Of a DNA stretch of 64,000 bases, positions 61,204-64,000 are shown piece by piece. Made by a program: the position numbers and the translations under genes. The notes under the pieces were generated by a model. It searched no databases, was not told where the DNA came from, and worked only from the letters and a program-made list of their open reading frames with translations. How positions within the stretch are numbered: position 1 is the first letter of the stretch; each line of letters starts with the position of its first letter. The stretch is from Gambelia wislizenii (Eukaryota; Chordata; Lepidosauria; Squamata; Crotaphytidae). The stretch is taken from assembly GCA_030847615.1 (NCBI GenBank), contig JAUMIR010000001.1, positions 30,193,501 to 30,257,500 of the forward strand, read 5' to 3'.

Positions 61204-62915
61204 GTACGTGTTGGGTCTTCCTCCTCCTTTCTCCCTCAGAAATATGGGGGTGGGTCTTATTAATTGAATTCGTCTTCTCTCAGCCCAGGAAGGGCCAGGT
61301 TGTCTTGGCAACAGGGCATAATTACTGTCAGGGTGGTACTGGCCAATGGGTAGGCCTGTGGGGTCTTCTTGAGGAGGGGTGGGGGGACCTTTTTTGGGGG
61401 GGGAGTCGAAGGGATATCAGAAGACAAGGTTGCTGGGAAACGACAGGCTTTGATGGAGAAACCACTCTCCTTCCCCAGCCCTGCTTCTGCAATAGCAGGG
61501 GAAAAGCACTCTTCATATGCTCAGGGGTACTGCTGCCATTCATTCCCCTGTCGAACAGCTGAATTTTGACCCAGTGATTTAAGGCTCTGTACTTAATAGT
61601 TTTCTAGGAATTCTCCTATTGTATTATTTTTCCATATGTGATGCAATGGGGGGGGCTTCTGCTGTGAGTGGAGTCCTGGGCTGACCTTTACTGGTACTGG
61701 AAATAAGTGCCAGGGATAATGAACCTGGGTGCAAATTCAGCTCTGTGATTTCAAACTGAAAGGAACACCTTGTGTCAGGTTCCTCGCTTCCTCCCCACAA
61801 ATGGCTCATCCATGACTCAGTTGGAGATTTGTTGGCTTGTAAAGGGAGGGCTGTGTCTTTGCTCTGCTGGCAGAGGGAAAGTTAGTGCTCCAGGCTAAAT
61901 GAAAGGACTGGTGCCCAGGATTCATGCCACTCCTTTACTGGCAGCAGATGCATAGTCTGAAAGAGCAATGGATTTTTTTTTCTTTTTCTTCCTGCAGTCT
62001 GCCTTCTGGTTAAGGATTGTTGCTTTCTCTTATTGTGACCTGGTTTCTGACCTGACTAGGACAATGGCTTCAGTGCAACTACTAAGTGCCAACATTGCTT
62101 TCGTTGGCCAAGAGGAGGAATGGACAACAGTGATGCCTTACAAGGCTTCCTTCATATTGCTGTCCTTTTATTCTTTTGCATGTTTTCTCCAGAACTGGAT
62201 CCATTAACTTGCTTACAGTTGGTGTGCTTTGACTGCAACCTTTATATGTTTTTATGGGAGTAAGTCCCTCTGAATTCAGAGGGGCTTTCCTTTGATAAAC
62301 AAGTTCAGATTATGCTGTTAAAAGTGGCAGCCTTCCCAACATATAATGAGTTTGGATATGGGATTCTTCATTTGAGAGCAGCTGCTGAATGACTTGCCCT
62401 GCTTTAGGAAATTCAAAGCCAAGGAGTATTATTGCTTATAGATACTCCCTTTTCCTGATTCTTCTTCTGATGCCAGAGAACTCTTTAATACATCCGGCGT
62501 TTTTTTTTCTTAACCGGAATGTGGTAAAAGTCTTCTGATGCAACTGTCTATAACTCTGCTACCACTTCAAATTCTCATCACATTTTAGTCCAAGAGTTAC
62601 TCCTCAATCCCACGTAGAAGTTATGAGCTGCTGCGGTTCAGCCTTTTGTTAGTTGTTTAGTTATCTAAGGGAGATGTGATCTCTAAAATTAGCTTTGGCA
62701 AACCATGGGTGGAGTTAGCAGGTGTGTGCTGGGTTGCAAAGTCTCTTGTGTATGTGGCACTGTCCCTGCTATTTATAATAATGATGCTATCACACCATGT
62801 GACTGTAGGGTGTGCTGCCTTGCAAAAGGGAATTTAATGGATTCTTTGATTTCAGGGCTTCATGCCTCCATTTTTCAAATGACTGAGTTATTATACTGAG
62901 TAACTATCTCTGGCT
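61204..62915 (+). other. presumed first intron of the KLC4-side gene
   Basis: No exon with recognisable kinesin light chain sequence. A pyrimidine-rich acceptor at about 61990-61997 precedes a short open stretch (to 62207) without family features; I treat it as non-coding. No obvious complete repeat is present. Confidence 0.4.
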
Positions 62916-62916
62916 T

Positions 62917-64000
62917 TTCTTCGCAAATGAAGATTCAGGAAGGACTCATCCCGCGCTTTCTGCAAGCGCACTGATGACTAAAAAGGCCAATCCGAGATAA
63001 ACAAGTCCGGTTGCAAAAAGCACAGCAGAAGGTCTCCTTGGGTGATGTTTTTGGGTTGTGATTCTTTCTGCATTGTCGTTTCTCTTCAAGACTTGTTCGT
63101 CGTGAGTTCTCAAATAGTGCGTCTCCATGCCTCCCGATGTGAGGCCAGGGTGGACCACGGTTAGTGATCAATTTGGCCGAGCCTGAGATGTTGTTTCAGG
63201 GAGTCTTTGTATCGTTTTTTTGGAGCGCCCCTCTTACGCTGACCCGTGGTGAGTTCACCGTAGAGTAGTATTTTTGGGAGGCGATGGTCCTCCATCCTAG
63301 AAACGTGCCCTGCCCAGCGCAGCTGCATTCTCAATATCATGGCCTCAATGCTGGTGATCCCTGCTTGCTCAAGGACAGCAACATTCGTCACATAGTCAGT
63401 CCAGTGTATATTTAGGATTGTGCGTAAACAGCGCTGATGAAAGCGCTCGAGGAGTCGTAGGTGGTGGCGATAGGTGACCCATGTTTCAGATCCATAAAGG
63501 AGGATAGACAGTACGATTTTTGTGCTTTGCCTCAGGTGTTTATTGCTCCAGACTCTTTTGTGAAGTCTTCCAAATGCACTATATGCCTTTGCTAATCTGT
63601 GATCGATCTCTTTGTCAATCTTGGCATCTGAGGAAATGATGCTTCCCAGGTAGGTGAATTGCTGAACGGACTTGAGCCCAGATTTGCCGACGGCAATGTG
63701 GGGATGGTGGTGTTCGTCCTGTGGTTCAGGCTGGTAAAGCACTTCTGTTTTCTTCAGGTTGACTTCTAGCCCAAACAGCTCTGCAGCTGTTGCAAAGCAG
63801 GACGTTAGGCGCTGCAGAGCTGCTTCTGTGTGGGCAACAAGGGCAGCAGCATCGGCGAAGAGCAGCTCACGGACTAGATAGTTTAGAGTCTTAGTGTGAG
63901 CCCTCAGACGGCTTAAGTTAAACAAGCTACCATCAGTACGGTAACATATATAGATGCCGTCGTCTTCTTCAAGCTCTGCCATAGCCCTTTGGAGCTGAGT
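62917..64000 (-). pseudogene. LINE reverse-transcriptase C-terminal region, decayed and cut by the window end
   Basis: The minus strand reads from inside the reverse-transcriptase domain: palm motif region ELLFADAAALVAHTEAALQRL, then LNLKKTEVLYQ-type thumb sequence (EVNLKKTEVLYQPEP), SVQQFTYLGSIISSD, LYGSETWVTYRHHLRLLERF, LRMQLRWAGHVSRMEDHRLPK. The usual catalytic pair in F-A-D-D is F-A-D-A here. A TAA follows LGQIDH at about 63158-63160. About 20 nt present in the 43-kb copy are missing near 63115, shifting frame before the terminal Cys/His motif (CAFCNRTC...HQCAC). The element ends near 62917. Not functional. Confidence 0.85.

Noticed and set aside
61968..62207. Possible coding exon after a pyrimidine-rich acceptor on the KLC4 side
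   Set aside because: The open frame lacks kinesin light chain features and a convincing donor.

Overview
This is a piece of a vertebrate nuclear genome, almost certainly from a squamate reptile (lizard-type). The genes are split into many short exons in long repeat-rich introns. The repeats are those of squamates: Sauria-type tRNA SINEs with a Bov-B-like tail, a 5S-rRNA-derived SINE, Bov-B and CR1 LINE ends, palindromic hAT MITEs with 8-bp target duplications, Tigger-like MITEs at TA sites, and a Helitron-like element. Nothing prokaryotic, viral or CRISPR-like is present.

Layout. (1) 1-2865, + strand: the last coding exon (466-581) and long 3'UTR of a gene I cannot name. (2) 2866-7250: intergenic, mostly a CR1 LINE end and a Sauria SINE. 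(3) 8296-38504, - strand: a complete CUL7 (cullin-7) gene. I resolved 29 coding exons whose splice phases all agree; they sum to 5,892 nt, or 1,963 codons plus stop. A noncoding first exon ends at 41446 beside a CpG-rich promoter with ETS and NRF1 motifs. (4) 41.7-45.5 kb: intergenic, with SINE, hAT and LINE fragments and a three-unit tandem repeat. (5) 45599-54129, - strand: a complete MRPL2 gene (mitochondrial ribosomal protein uL2m) in seven coding exons, 891 nt, 296 codons plus stop, with a probable 5'UTR intron upstream. (6) 54.2-60.9 kb: repeats, an orphan ORF with one predicted membrane segment (58474-59049, -), and a small CpG-rich patch near 57.65 kb. (7) 60950-61203: a CpG-rich promoter with YY1, CRE and NRF1 motifs, probably KLC4 on the + strand by synteny with human 6p21.1 (CUL7-MRPL2-KLC4); no KLC4 coding exon is in the window. 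(8) 62917-64000, - strand: a decayed LINE reverse-transcriptase end that runs off the window.

How the genes relate. CUL7 is the scaffold of a cullin-RING ubiquitin ligase (with RBX1, SKP1-FBXW8 and the 3M partners OBSL1 and CCDC8). MRPL2 is a core protein of the mitochondrial large ribosomal subunit. They share synteny, not a pathway, and each appears to have its own promoter.

The points most worth a second look are: a CUL7 with about 344 extra residues between CPH and DOC, resembling the CUL9 layout; a GC-AG intron after CUL7 coding exon 11, an exon that is also bracketed by inverted MITE copies; a 25/29-bp GC-box minisatellite next to the CUL7 promoter; and a 96-bp minisatellite inside a TA-flanked MITE in a CUL7 intron. 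I did not find a new defence or catalytic system here.
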